From the NCBI GenBank assembly GCA_017934175.1, contig JAGBKB010000061.1:1-64000 (forward strand): a stretch of 64,000 nucleotides of DNA, given 5' to 3'. The position numbers and the translations under genes are program-made. Origin of the DNA: Lachnospiraceae bacterium. Its GTDB lineage: Bacteria; Bacillota; Clostridia; Lachnospirales; Lachnospiraceae. The notes under the pieces are model-generated. The model saw nothing but the letters and a program-made list of their open reading frames with translations. It was not told the DNA's origin and did not search any database. Of the stretch, positions 45,937-54,267 are shown piece by piece (position 1 is the first letter of the stretch; every line of letters starts with the position of its first letter).

Positions 45937-45993
45937 GGAGTTTTCTATTTCTCTGGTGAGAAAAATTATTAGGTTCGATTCCTAAAAATTCCG
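45937..45993 (+). ncRNA. tRNA-Sec-like RNA lacking the anticodon and variable arms
   Basis: The segment folds as an acceptor stem, GGAGTTT (45937-45943) with AAATTCC (45986-45992), one G-U pair, and G45993 as the unpaired discriminator-like base, as in tRNA-Sec. It has a 6-bp D stem (45948-45953 with 45958-45963) closed by a four-base TGGT loop, the long D stem and short loop typical of bacterial tRNA-Sec, and a 5-bp T stem with the seven-base loop TTCGATT (45974-45980). Only five bases join D and T arms, so there is no anticodon or variable arm. The 3' end reads GACCA, so an encoded CCA follows one base later than normal. It cannot decode; a regulatory or binding role is proposed. Confidence 0.7.
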
Positions 45994-46051
45994 ACCATTT
46001 ATCTTATGTCAAATGTAGAAACAAAATAATATTTGGTTTTCTATTTTAATG

Positions 46052-46082
46052 AGATTCTTTTCGTGTGGAGAGGGTCTTTTTT
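46052..46082 (+). terminator. Terminator in the yedE leader (attenuator candidate)
   Basis: An 11-bp stem with several G-U pairs (46052-46062 with 46067-46077), a GTGT loop and a T run ending at 46082. It lies between the tRNA-Sec-like element and the yedE start at 46173, so it either ends a small RNA or controls read-through into the selenium operon. Confidence 0.75.
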
Positions 46083-46172
46083 ATTTTAAAAATGCTTAAA
46101 GAAATGATATAAGGAAAAAAATGAAACTTATCTATGATGAAAATTGGCAATGCCAAAAAATTGGAGGAGATT

Positions 46173-47327
46173 ATGAAAACAAAAATTAATCCACTTATTA
46201 TTATTACTGGAATTATTATTGGTGTAGCGGCTGTTGCACTTACTGCATTTGGTAATCCTAAAAATATGGGATTTTGTATTGCTTGTTTTATAAGAGATAT
46301 TGCAGGAACTACTAAACTTCATTCAGCAGGAGTAGTTCAATATTTAAGACCTGAAATAGTTGGTATAGTATTAGGAGCATTTATAATGTCACTTGCTGGT
46401 GGAGAATGGAGAGCAAAAGCAGGTTCAAGCCCAGCATTAAGATTCATTCTTGGATTTATGGTTATGGTTGGTGCGCTTATATTCCTTGGTTGCCCACTTC
46501 GTATGGTTATAAGAATGGGAGGTGGAGATTTAAATGCATTTGTAGGACTTGCTGGATTTGTAGTTGGTATTTTAATTGGTGTAGTATTCCTTAAGAAAGG
46601 ATTTGGCTTAAAAAGAAATTATGATGTAGCAAATCTTGATGGAATGGTTTTACCAGTTGTTTTAGTAATATTATTTGTATTATTCTTTATGGCATGGCCA
46701 GCACTTTCTCAATATGTTGCAGATGTAAAAAATGGTGTTGAAGGTGCAAAGAATACAACTTCATTTGCAATATCAACTTCTGGTCCAGGATCTATGCATG
46801 CTCCAATATTTATGGCATTAGTTATTGGTTTAGTAGTTGGTGCACTTGCACAAAAATCAAGAATGTGTATGGTTGGCGGTATCCGTGATATAGTAATGTT
46901 TAAGAATTATAATTTAATTCTTGGATTTATTGGTGTATTTGTCGCAGTACTTGTTGGGAATATTGTTCTTGGCAATTTCAAAGGTTTTGCTACTCAAAGT
47001 CAACCAATAGCACACACTGATGAAATATGGAATTTCCTTGGTATGGTTATAGTTGGATGGGGCTCAGCACTTCTTGGTGGATGTCCACTTCGTCAACTTA
47101 TACTTGCAGGTGAAGGAAATGGCGATTCTGCTGTTACTGTTATAGGTATGCTTGTTGGCGCTGCATTTGCACATAACTTTGCTTTAGCAGGTGGGGCTGA
47201 CCCTGGTATGGTAGATGGAGCCTATAAAGCATTCAAATTAAGTGCAAACGGAAGACTTGCAGCAATATGTTGCTTAATAGCACTTCTTGTTATTTCTCTC
47301 ACTAACTTAAAAGGTGAAGAGAATTAA
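46173..47327 (+). CDS. yedE: YedE-family selenium transporter
   Basis: This 384-residue polytopic protein belongs to the YeeE/YedE family, selenium-linked branch. It has the paired motifs of the family: N-M-G-F-C-I-A-C-F near residue 32, L-G-C-P-L-R-M-V near residue 109 and L-G-G-C-P-L-R-Q-L near residue 299, with cysteines placed to pass thiol-reactive sulfur or selenium species. The start at 46173 has TTGGAGGAG nearby; an upstream in-frame ATG (46134) is within the leader. A small overlapping frame (46121-46189) with its own weak ribosome binding site could be a leader peptide. It probably imports a selenium compound for the enzymes encoded downstream. Confidence 0.87.
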   Translation: MKTKINPLIIITGIIIGVAAVALTAFGNPKNMGFCIACFIRDIAGTTKLHSAGVVQYLRPEIVGIVLGAFIMSLAGGEWRAKAGSSPALRFILGFMVMVGALIFLGCPLRMVIRMGGGDLNAFVGLAGFVVGILIGVVFLKKGFGLKRNYDVANLDGMVLPVVLVILFVLFFMAWPALSQYVADVKNGVEGAKNTTSFAISTSGPGSMHAPIFMALVIGLVVGALAQKSRMCMVGGIRDIVMFKNYNLILGFIGVFVAVLVGNIVLGNFKGFATQSQPIAHTDEIWNFLGMVIVGWGSALLGGCPLRQLILAGEGNGDSAVTVIGMLVGAAFAHNFALAGGADPGMVDGAYKAFKLSANGRLAAICCLIALLVISLTNLKGEEN

Positions 47328-47358
47328 TCGTAGGGATTAAAATCTCAAAGGAGGCAAA

Positions 47359-47562
47359 ATGGTAGATGCAAGAGGTTTTTCATGTCCTAAGCCAGTGCTT
47401 ATGACTGAAGAAGAAATAAATAAAAATAACCCAAGTGAGTTAGTTGTTCTTGTTGACAATAGAACTGCAGAAAATAATGTGGCAAACTTTGCAATGTCAA
47501 AAGGTTATAAAGTAACTCATGATAGGGAAGGCAGAGATTTTAAATTAATTTTAAGTAAATAA
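47359..47562 (+). CDS. yedF: TusA-like sulfur/selenium carrier (YedF-type)
   Basis: This 67-residue protein is a TusA/SirA domain: V-D-A-R-G-F-S-C-P-K-P-V-L near the start, with the C-P-x-P motif whose cysteine carries a persulfide or perselenide. The selenium-associated YedF is usually longer, with a DsrE-like second domain; here only the TusA domain is present, while a DsrE-like protein is encoded at 57921. It follows yedE and its stop overlaps the start of the next gene by one base. Confidence 0.85.
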   Translation: MVDARGFSCPKPVLMTEEEINKNNPSELVVLVDNRTAENNVANFAMSKGYKVTHDREGRDFKLILSK

Positions 47563-48716
47563 TGATTTATTTAGATAATGGAGCAACAACTTTATATAAA
47601 CCAGATTCAGTTATTGATGCAGTAGTAAATGCAATGAGAACACAGGGAAATGCATCTCGTGGCGCTCACGGAGCAACATTATCTGCATCAAGAACTGTTT
47701 ACGATGCAAGGGTAAAGATTGCTAAGTTATTTAATTTTGATACTCCATCAAATGTAATTTTTACTTGTAACTCAACAGAAGCATTAAATATAGCAATCAA
47801 TGGAGTTATAAAGAGTGGTGATAGGGTAGTATCTACAGATACAGAGCACAACTCTGTACTTAGACCACTATATCATTTGCAAAAAGTAAAAAATATTGAT
47901 TTACAATTTGTAAAAGCAGATAATAGTGGACTATTAAATATTTCTGACTTTGAGAAATTAATTGATGACAAGACAAAAGTAGTGGTAGTTAACCACATTT
48001 CAAATCTAACTGGAAATGTAAACGACATAAAAAGAATATCGGAAATTGTGCATAATAAAAATGCAATATTAATTGTCGATGGTTCACAATCTGCAGGTAC
48101 AAGAAATGTAGATGTTAAAGAACTTGGCATAGATATATATTGTTTTACAGGCCACAAAGGTCTTTATGGACCACAAGGTACTGGTGGACTTTTAGTAAAA
48201 GATGGTATAGAAATTGATGCTTGGAAACGTGGAGGTTCTGGAGTAAAAACTTATGAAGAAGAACAACCACATGAATATCCAACCAGACTTGAAGCAGGCA
48301 CTCTCAATTCACATGGTATAGCAGGACTTTCTGCTGCTATAGATTTTTTAAATGAGACTGGTGTAGACAATATAGAAAAGAAAGAATTAGAATTGACAAA
48401 ATATTTTTACAATGAAGTCACAAAAATTGATGGCATAAAAGTTTATGGTGATTTTTCATGGGCGGGAGTTGATACCCCACTTGGACATGCTGCAATCGTA
48501 TCTTTAAATGTAAAAGATTACGATTCCGGAGAGGTTTCAGATGCTTTATCAAATGATTTCGGCATTGCAACAAGACCAGGAGCACATTGTGCACCTCGTC
48601 TACACATTGCACTTGGTACAAAACATCAAGGAGCAGTGCGTTTTAGTTTTTCATATTTTACAACATATGAAGAATTAGATGCCGCTATCAATGCTTTAAA
48701 AGAAATAGCAAGTTAG
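47562..48716 (+). CDS. Cysteine desulfurase / selenocysteine lyase-like aminotransferase (CsdB-like)
   Basis: This 384-residue class V aminotransferase has F-T-C-N-S-T-E-A-L-N near residue 69, D-G-S-Q-S-A-G near residue 171, the PLP lysine in G-H-K-G-L near residue 197 and the catalytic cysteine in R-P-G-A-H-C-A-P near residue 345. It removes sulfur or selenium from cysteine or selenocysteine as an enzyme-bound persulfide or perselenide. Its place between a TusA-like carrier and selenium genes favours delivery of selenium. It is coupled to the carrier gene. Confidence 0.85.
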   Translation: MIYLDNGATTLYKPDSVIDAVVNAMRTQGNASRGAHGATLSASRTVYDARVKIAKLFNFDTPSNVIFTCNSTEALNIAINGVIKSGDRVVSTDTEHNSVLRPLYHLQKVKNIDLQFVKADNSGLLNISDFEKLIDDKTKVVVVNHISNLTGNVNDIKRISEIVHNKNAILIVDGSQSAGTRNVDVKELGIDIYCFTGHKGLYGPQGTGGLLVKDGIEIDAWKRGGSGVKTYEEEQPHEYPTRLEAGTLNSHGIAGLSAAIDFLNETGVDNIEKKELELTKYFYNEVTKIDGIKVYGDFSWAGVDTPLGHAAIVSLNVKDYDSGEVSDALSNDFGIATRPGAHCAPRLHIALGTKHQGAVRFSFSYFTTYEELDAAINALKEIAS

Positions 48717-48763
48717 TTTTTAAAGCAGATTTAAGTATCACAATTTAATAGGATTTTTGAATT

Positions 48764-49570
48764 GTGAGCAAATTTTATATTGGTATTGACATAGGTTCAA
48801 CCTCAGCGAAGACTGTGGTTCTCGATGAAAATAAAAATATCATTTCGAGAATTTTACTTCCTACAGGTTGGAGTAGTAAAGAAACCTCTGAAATCATTTT
48901 AAGAAAATTAAATGATTTAAATTTTGATATCGGAAACTCAACCATAGTCGCAACTGGCTATGGAAGGGTTTCCGTTTCTTTTGCAAATAAAGCAGTTACT
49001 GAAATTACATGCCATGGGAAAGGTGCGAATTATTTATTTGGAGCAAATGCAAAATCTATTGATGATAATGATTTAGGAGTTCTATCAAATAATTTATTAA
49101 TAATAGATATCGGTGGGCAGGACACAAAAATCATTCAAGTTGAAAATGGAAATGTGGTAGATTTCTTAATGAATGATAAGTGCTCTGCAGGTACTGGTAG
49201 ATTTCTTGAAGTTATGAGTAATGCTTTAAATCTCAAAATGGATGAATTATGTGATATGGCTGAAAAAGGTGCAGATACGCATATAAGTTCGCTTTGCACA
49301 GTATTTGCAGAATCTGAAGTAATATCACTTATAGGTAGAGGCGAGAAAAGAGAAAATATCGCATTTGCAATAGTTGATTCAATTGTTAAAAAAGTATGTC
49401 AGCAGGCTCAAAAATTATATAAAAAAGATATGAAAGTATGTTTGACTGGTGGACTTTCAGAATTTAAATATATAAGTGACTCATTAGGTAAAGAATTAAA
49501 AACTAAAGTGTATGCAAAAGAAGATGGAAGATATGCTGGAGCAATTGGTGCAGCACTTATGGGAATATAA
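48764..49570 (+). CDS. ATP-dependent activator of a 2-hydroxyacyl-CoA dehydratase-type enzyme (DccR-like)
   Basis: This 268-residue protein starts with Y-I-G-I-D-I-G-S-T-S-A-K-T, the ASKHA phosphate loop, and has D-I-G-G-Q-D-T-K near residue 123. Cys140 (K-C-S-A-G-T-G-R-F) and Cys178 (L-C-T-V-F-A-E-S-E-V) are the two ligands that let the dimer hold one [4Fe-4S] cluster. It hydrolyses ATP to push a single low-potential electron into its partner, encoded next. The start is a GTG (48764) with a weak ribosome binding site. A reductase role inside a selenium cluster is unusual. Confidence 0.9.
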   Translation: MSKFYIGIDIGSTSAKTVVLDENKNIISRILLPTGWSSKETSEIILRKLNDLNFDIGNSTIVATGYGRVSVSFANKAVTEITCHGKGANYLFGANAKSIDDNDLGVLSNNLLIIDIGGQDTKIIQVENGNVVDFLMNDKCSAGTGRFLEVMSNALNLKMDELCDMAEKGADTHISSLCTVFAESEVISLIGRGEKRENIAFAIVDSIVKKVCQQAQKLYKKDMKVCLTGGLSEFKYISDSLGKELKTKVYAKEDGRYAGAIGAALMGI

Positions 49571-49591
49571 AATAAAAGGAGAATAATAATT

Positions 49592-50866
49592 ATGGCAGAC
49601 AGACACGAAATGTGGAAATTACTTGGTATGAATATTGAGCAACACGATGTATTATGTTCAGTTCTTCCAGGTGCAGTAGGTGATGTATTTATGTCACAAA
49701 AAAATAGACCAAAGGGAATGGAATTCTGGGATATGGTAGTTGCTGATGTTCATGGAATTCGCCCAGCAGAATTGATTGAAGAACAAAAGAAAGGTAGAAA
49801 AGTATTTGGAACTTTTTGTGTATATGTTCCAGATGAAGTAATAATTGCTTGTAATGGTATTGTCACAGGACTTTGTGGTGGTTCACAGTTCTGGGTTCCA
49901 GATGGTGAGGCAGTTCTTCCAAAAAATACTTGCCCACTTATAAAGGCATCTGTAGGTGCAAGACTTGGAAAAACTTGCCCATTCTTTAGAATTGCTGATA
50001 TGTATGTTGGTGAGACTACTTGTGATGGCAAAAAGAAAGCATATGAGATTTTAGGTGAAGATGTACCTATGTATGTAATGGATGTTCCTCAAATGAAGAG
50101 ACCAGAAGATATAGAGAGATGGGCACATGAGATAGCACTATTTGCTAAGAAAGTTGAAGAATTTACTGGAGTAAAACTTACTGTAGAAAACTTAAAGAAT
50201 GCTATTCATATAGTTAATGAGAAGAGAAAAGCAATGCAAAGAGTTTATGACACAAGAAAGAATAAGACTCTTCCAATTTCAGGTAGAGATTCACTTCTTA
50301 TGACACAAATATCATTCTTTGATGACCCAGAGAGATGTGCAACAATGTGCAATAAACTTGCTGATGAATTAGAGCAAAGAGTAAAAGATAACGTATCAGT
50401 AGTTGATGCAGGAACAAAGAGAATACTTGTTACAGGAACTCCACTCGCTATTCCTAACTGGAAACTTCATAATATCATCGAGACTACAGGCGCTGTTGTT
50501 GTATGTGAAGAGATGTGTACAGGAACAAGATATTTTGAAAATCTTGTTGATGAAAATATTAATTCTCTTGAAGAAGGATTTAAAGCACTTGCAAATAGAT
50601 ATATGAAGACAAACTGTGCTTGCTTTACTCCAAATACTGGAAGAATTGATGATATAAAGAGAATGGTTAAAGAATATAATGTAGATGGAGTAATAGATTG
50701 CAATCTTAAGTTCTGTTGCCTCTATGATACAGAGAAATTTTCAGTTGGTCGCGCTCTTAAAGAAGCAAATATTCCAGTTTTACAACTTGAGACAGATTAT
50801 ACAGATACAGATGCAGAGCAATTAAGAACTCGTATTGGTGCATTTGTAGAGATGTTAAGTAAATAA
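49592..50866 (+). CDS. 2-hydroxyacyl-CoA dehydratase-family protein, double-cubane cluster type (DccP-like)
   Basis: This 424-residue single-subunit protein matches the HgdB/HgdC-fold family that does not need a second subunit. Conserved cysteines occur in N-T-C-P-L-I and K-T-C-P-F-F (first third), C-E-E-M-C-T-G (middle) and K-F-C375-C376-L-Y-D (last third). Close relatives carry an [8Fe-9S] double-cubane cluster and reduce small unreactive molecules with electrons from the activator. The substrate here is unknown; the location suggests an oxidised selenium or sulfur compound. A GGAGAA ribosome binding site precedes the ATG. Confidence 0.85.
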   Translation: MADRHEMWKLLGMNIEQHDVLCSVLPGAVGDVFMSQKNRPKGMEFWDMVVADVHGIRPAELIEEQKKGRKVFGTFCVYVPDEVIIACNGIVTGLCGGSQFWVPDGEAVLPKNTCPLIKASVGARLGKTCPFFRIADMYVGETTCDGKKKAYEILGEDVPMYVMDVPQMKRPEDIERWAHEIALFAKKVEEFTGVKLTVENLKNAIHIVNEKRKAMQRVYDTRKNKTLPISGRDSLLMTQISFFDDPERCATMCNKLADELEQRVKDNVSVVDAGTKRILVTGTPLAIPNWKLHNIIETTGAVVVCEEMCTGTRYFENLVDENINSLEEGFKALANRYMKTNCACFTPNTGRIDDIKRMVKEYNVDGVIDCNLKFCCLYDTEKFSVGRALKEANIPVLQLETDYTDTDAEQLRTRIGAFVEMLSK

Positions 50867-50873
50867 GAGATTT

Positions 50874-51146
50874 ATGGATAATTCGGAGTTTCACTATTAC
50901 ATAACATTTGATACATATGAAGAAGCAATGGCTATGCATGATGATTTGGATAAATCCTTAATTAACAATAAAATATCACCAGCGCCCCTTGACTTGGTCG
51001 AGGGGGTCTGCTGTGGTGTTTCATTAATGATAGAGCCAGAAGATAAAGAAAAAATTGAAAAATATTTAAATGAAACAAGTTTTAAATACTTAAGATTTGT
51101 AAAAGCAGAAAGAACTTTTAAACCTAAAAGAGATAGATATTGTTAA
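50874..51146 (+). CDS. DUF3343 protein, putative Se/S carrier
   Basis: This 90-residue protein starts with F-H-Y-Y-I-T-F-D-T-Y-E-E-A and has G-V-C46-C47-G-V-S-L-M, the DUF3343 core with its conserved cysteine. The family is commonly encoded next to selenium-trait genes and is thought to carry selenium or sulfur; no activity has been shown as far as I know. It begins 7 bases after the double-cubane gene and ends with basic residues and a C-terminal cysteine. Confidence 0.8.
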   Translation: MDNSEFHYYITFDTYEEAMAMHDDLDKSLINNKISPAPLDLVEGVCCGVSLMIEPEDKEKIEKYLNETSFKYLRFVKAERTFKPKRDRYC

Positions 51147-51172
51147 AAAAGAGTATGAGTGGAATCAGTTAA

Positions 51173-52150
51173 ATGGAATTACTAAAAGATATTATGATAA
51201 ATATATATCTAAATATGTATTCGTATACTTGTTATGTAATTATTGGGATAGTATTATACATTATAATTTACTTTTTAGCATGGAAATTAAACTTTAACAT
51301 TGCTGTATTAAAAGTAGTAATAACATTGCTTGCATTATTTTTACCAATATGTAGTTGTATATCTATTACTTTTCTATTGTATAAGAGAATAATTAAAGAT
51401 GAAAAGTTTGTATTGGTGATATATTTGATTAGCATCTTTTTCAACATTTCAGGGTTTTTATTTATATACTTGTATTTTGGGTCAATGGTGTTTAGCGTAT
51501 ATGTATTGGTCTTAGCACTTATTTTGATTATATTATATAAAGTTTTGAGTATAGTAGAAAAGAGTAAAAATAGACCTTCAAAATGTAATGATGAAATGTA
51601 TAAAAGTATATCTAATTTATACTATATATCTAATTTTATATTTATTCATTTTATATCTTTGGTAATTATGAGTGTTATAAATGCAGTGTTTATAAATGTT
51701 CAATATATTGATGTTGCTGGAACTAATATAAATTTATCAATTTTTATGTTTAATAATATAGTGCTTAATTATTTTTGTATTCCCAATGATATATTAAAAA
51801 TGAGTCAATATATGTATATAGGATATAGTGTTTCATTAATAATTCCTGTGATTTATATCGCAACTATAATGAATCTACCTGATTTTTTATTAATAATTAC
51901 ACAGTTTAAATGTAAATTATTTTATTTTATAGCGACATTGTTGACCAGCATTGTGATAGGTATAGTTTTTTATATTTTTGATAGTAATGATATGATTAGT
52001 AAAACTAGTATTTGCTATAATGATAACTTGTGTAAATGGGCAAGTATATTGAATGTTAATCCTGGTAACTATATAAGAATCATATCAATTATTATATATA
52101 TATTATTATTGTTATATTATTCACAAAAAAAAGGAGAGTTAAAGTTATGA
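51173..52150 (+). CDS. Polytopic membrane protein, distant ArsP/UPF0718-like
   Basis: This 325-residue protein has about nine hydrophobic segments. In the second third of its first half it has F-L-P-I-C60-S-C62-I, very like the I-P-I-C-S-C-G motif of the UPF0718 permease at 56095, although the following P-L-G-x-S is missing. It may be a diverged permease from the same superfamily. Its TGA stop overlaps the ATG of the lipoprotein gene (ATGA), so the two are translationally coupled. No close family is recognised; it is probably part of the transport system. Confidence 0.6.
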   Translation: MELLKDIMINIYLNMYSYTCYVIIGIVLYIIIYFLAWKLNFNIAVLKVVITLLALFLPICSCISITFLLYKRIIKDEKFVLVIYLISIFFNISGFLFIYLYFGSMVFSVYVLVLALILIILYKVLSIVEKSKNRPSKCNDEMYKSISNLYYISNFIFIHFISLVIMSVINAVFINVQYIDVAGTNINLSIFMFNNIVLNYFCIPNDILKMSQYMYIGYSVSLIIPVIYIATIMNLPDFLLIITQFKCKLFYFIATLLTSIVIGIVFYIFDSNDMISKTSICYNDNLCKWASILNVNPGNYIRIISIIIYILLLLYYSQKKGELKL

Positions 52151-53448
52151 AAAGTAGAGTTTTATCAATTTGTTTAGTATTAAGTATGTCTTTAATGTTG
52201 TTTTCTTGTGGAGATAGTGGTAGTCAAACAGCAATCAAACAGGATACTGCTAATGTAAACCCACTTGCAAAAACACCTTATAGCGAAGGCCCTGATACTA
52301 TTGAAAATATAGTAAAAAAATTAGTATCAGGCTATAATCTTCCAGAATTAAGTGAAGAAGATAAAAATTATGAAATTAATATGGGATACTATAACTGTGA
52401 TCATATGACAGCAGGACCTATAGGTGAGTTTGCTGGCATCTATAAGGCACTTGGAATGAATGTAAAACTTACTGGAAATGCAAATGTGCCAGCAGCGATG
52501 CAAGCAGGTCAAATGGATATAGCATATTGTGGTTGGACAACAACTTTATCAGCAGTTCAAAAAGGTGTTCCACTTTTTATCGCTGCAGAGAATCATATAG
52601 GTGGTGCAGAATATTTGGTAGTGCGCAAGGGAATTGATATGAGCAATCCAGAAAATTTATATGGTAAATCAGTGTCATTTGGAACTGATCCAGAGACAAC
52701 TAATTTAAACTGGGCAGAGTGGACAACAAAACTTGGACTTGATAGAGATTCAAGTAAGTATGAAGGTGTAGCCATGAAAGATGCTGAAGAGTATACTGCT
52801 ATGAAAGCAGGACACCTTGATGCATATATATGCTGCGACCCTTGGGGAACTATGGCACAATATTCAAATGGTAAAGATATAGATTCAGTAGGAAATATTA
52901 TTATAAGACAAGATACAGATAGAACTAAAGATGGTTTGGGACATGGAACCTGTTGCAAAGTGGCTATGAATTATAATTTTGCAAAAGAACATCCAAGGCT
53001 TGCAGAAAGATTATTACTTGCTCATACTATAACTTTGCAGTTCTGTTATGAACATCCATATTTTGCCTCACTTGGATTTTCAGCATATTACAATGTTCCA
53101 GTGAAAGTTGCACTTGAAAACTTCTGGAGAAAATTTGTAAATGAAGGAAGAACCTTAAGATGGGATTTAAATGTCGATTATATGAGAAATCAACTTAATA
53201 CTATGAAACATTATGGTATAAGAGATGATATAAATACAGTAAATGTTGAAGATTATGTTGATTTACAATATTTTAATAATAGTGGTGCTATAGATTTTGA
53301 AGATTTTATAAAGAAAAATATAGACCCAGTATTTCCAGAGACTCAAGACTGGGAAACATACAATAAAGTAGCACTTGCTATAGATGGAATTAATGAAAGT
53401 GATATTCCTGAATATGTTACACTTGATGATTTGAAATTAATAAAATAA
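52147..53448 (+). CDS. saoX: ABC transporter substrate-binding lipoprotein (SaoX-like)
   Basis: This 433-residue protein has a lipoprotein signal (hydrophobic run, then L-M-L-F-S-C) and an SsuA/NMT1-type binding domain: I-N-M-G-Y-Y-N-C-D-H near residue 78, A-G-Q-M-D-I-A-Y-C near residue 120. Vicinal cysteines C229-C230 (I-C-C-D-P-W-G) and C269-C270 (G-T-C-C-K-V) are unusual for this fold and could bind a soft metal or thiol-reactive ligand. It opens a run of transport genes. The name reflects my recollection of the Sao families; the ligand is not known. Confidence 0.75.
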   Translation: MKSRVLSICLVLSMSLMLFSCGDSGSQTAIKQDTANVNPLAKTPYSEGPDTIENIVKKLVSGYNLPELSEEDKNYEINMGYYNCDHMTAGPIGEFAGIYKALGMNVKLTGNANVPAAMQAGQMDIAYCGWTTTLSAVQKGVPLFIAAENHIGGAEYLVVRKGIDMSNPENLYGKSVSFGTDPETTNLNWAEWTTKLGLDRDSSKYEGVAMKDAEEYTAMKAGHLDAYICCDPWGTMAQYSNGKDIDSVGNIIIRQDTDRTKDGLGHGTCCKVAMNYNFAKEHPRLAERLLLAHTITLQFCYEHPYFASLGFSAYYNVPVKVALENFWRKFVNEGRTLRWDLNVDYMRNQLNTMKHYGIRDDINTVNVEDYVDLQYFNNSGAIDFEDFIKKNIDPVFPETQDWETYNKVALAIDGINESDIPEYVTLDDLKLIK

Positions 53449-53469
53449 AAATTAGATTATTCATAAAAC

Positions 53470-54267
53470 TTGATGATGAAAATAAAAAATAGTTTATTTG
53501 TTATTGCTTTTTTGCTATTAATTTTATTTTGTTATAAGATAAATAATGATAATAAAAGCAGTGAAATTAGGATAGCTTATACTAATGATTTATCAGGATT
53601 TATATTTAAAGATATAGAAAATGATAAGAATAGTGGTCTTGACTTTAAAGAATATAAATTTATGGACTTGGGAGATTGTTGTGGTTCAAATGCACAATTT
53701 GCATTTGCAACAAATCAAATTGACTTAGCAATTCTTTGTCCAGATGCCATTAATTATTTAGATGAAGTAGATAATAATAATTACATATCAATTGGCAATG
53801 TAATATATGATAGTGAAATACTTATAAGTGAAAAAGATAAGGCCAGTATTAAAGTTGTAGGATATATGAATAGAAGGGAAAGGCAGAGAGAGATACTTAG
53901 CAGTTATTTTGAAGATAATGTGTCGTTTGTGCCTATGACCCCATTATCACTTGGTTATGCACTAAAATCTAATGTTATTGATGCTGCATATGTAGATATA
54001 AGTACTTATTTGCAACTTGATTATGATGGAGTGACGCTTACAAATGACAATGCAACACAAACAATTGTAATAAATAAAAAAGTAATGAATAGTGATAAGA
54101 TAAAGAAAATCATAACACTGTATAATGAAAAGGTAAGGCAAATTAAAAATGAAGATGAATTATATGATTTTTTATCTAAACATTTAAGACTAAATAATAA
54201 AGAGGCGGTATTAAAAAAATGGAGAGACCAAAAAACAAAATTTGGGATGTTAAGGCAAGAAGATTAG
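53470..54267 (+). CDS. saoB: Second substrate-binding-like protein, membrane anchored (SaoB-like)
   Basis: This protein of about 265 residues has an N-terminal membrane helix (F-V-I-A-F-L-L-L-I-L-F) and a small periplasmic-binding-type domain: I-R-I-A-Y-T-N-D-L-S-G, then F-A-T-N-Q-I-D-L-A-I-L. The vicinal pair C70-C71 in G-D-C-C-G-S-N sits where ligand-binding loops lie. The start is ambiguous: TTG 53470 or the ATGs at 53473 and 53476; none has a strong ribosome binding site. It overlaps the permease gene by 49 bases. It probably cooperates with the lipoprotein SaoX-like and the permease. Confidence 0.7.
   Translation: MMMKIKNSLFVIAFLLLILFCYKINNDNKSSEIRIAYTNDLSGFIFKDIENDKNSGLDFKEYKFMDLGDCCGSNAQFAFATNQIDLAILCPDAINYLDEVDNNNYISIGNVIYDSEILISEKDKASIKVVGYMNRRERQREILSSYFEDNVSFVPMTPLSLGYALKSNVIDAAYVDISTYLQLDYDGVTLTNDNATQTIVINKKVMNSDKIKKIITLYNEKVRQIKNEDELYDFLSKHLRLNNKEAVLKKWRDQKTKFGMLRQED

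Noticed and set aside
45937..45993. A complete, functional tRNA-Sec or other tRNA gene
   Set aside because: Acceptor, D and T arms are present but only five bases lie between the D and T stems, so there is no anticodon. It is reported as a tRNA-like RNA instead.
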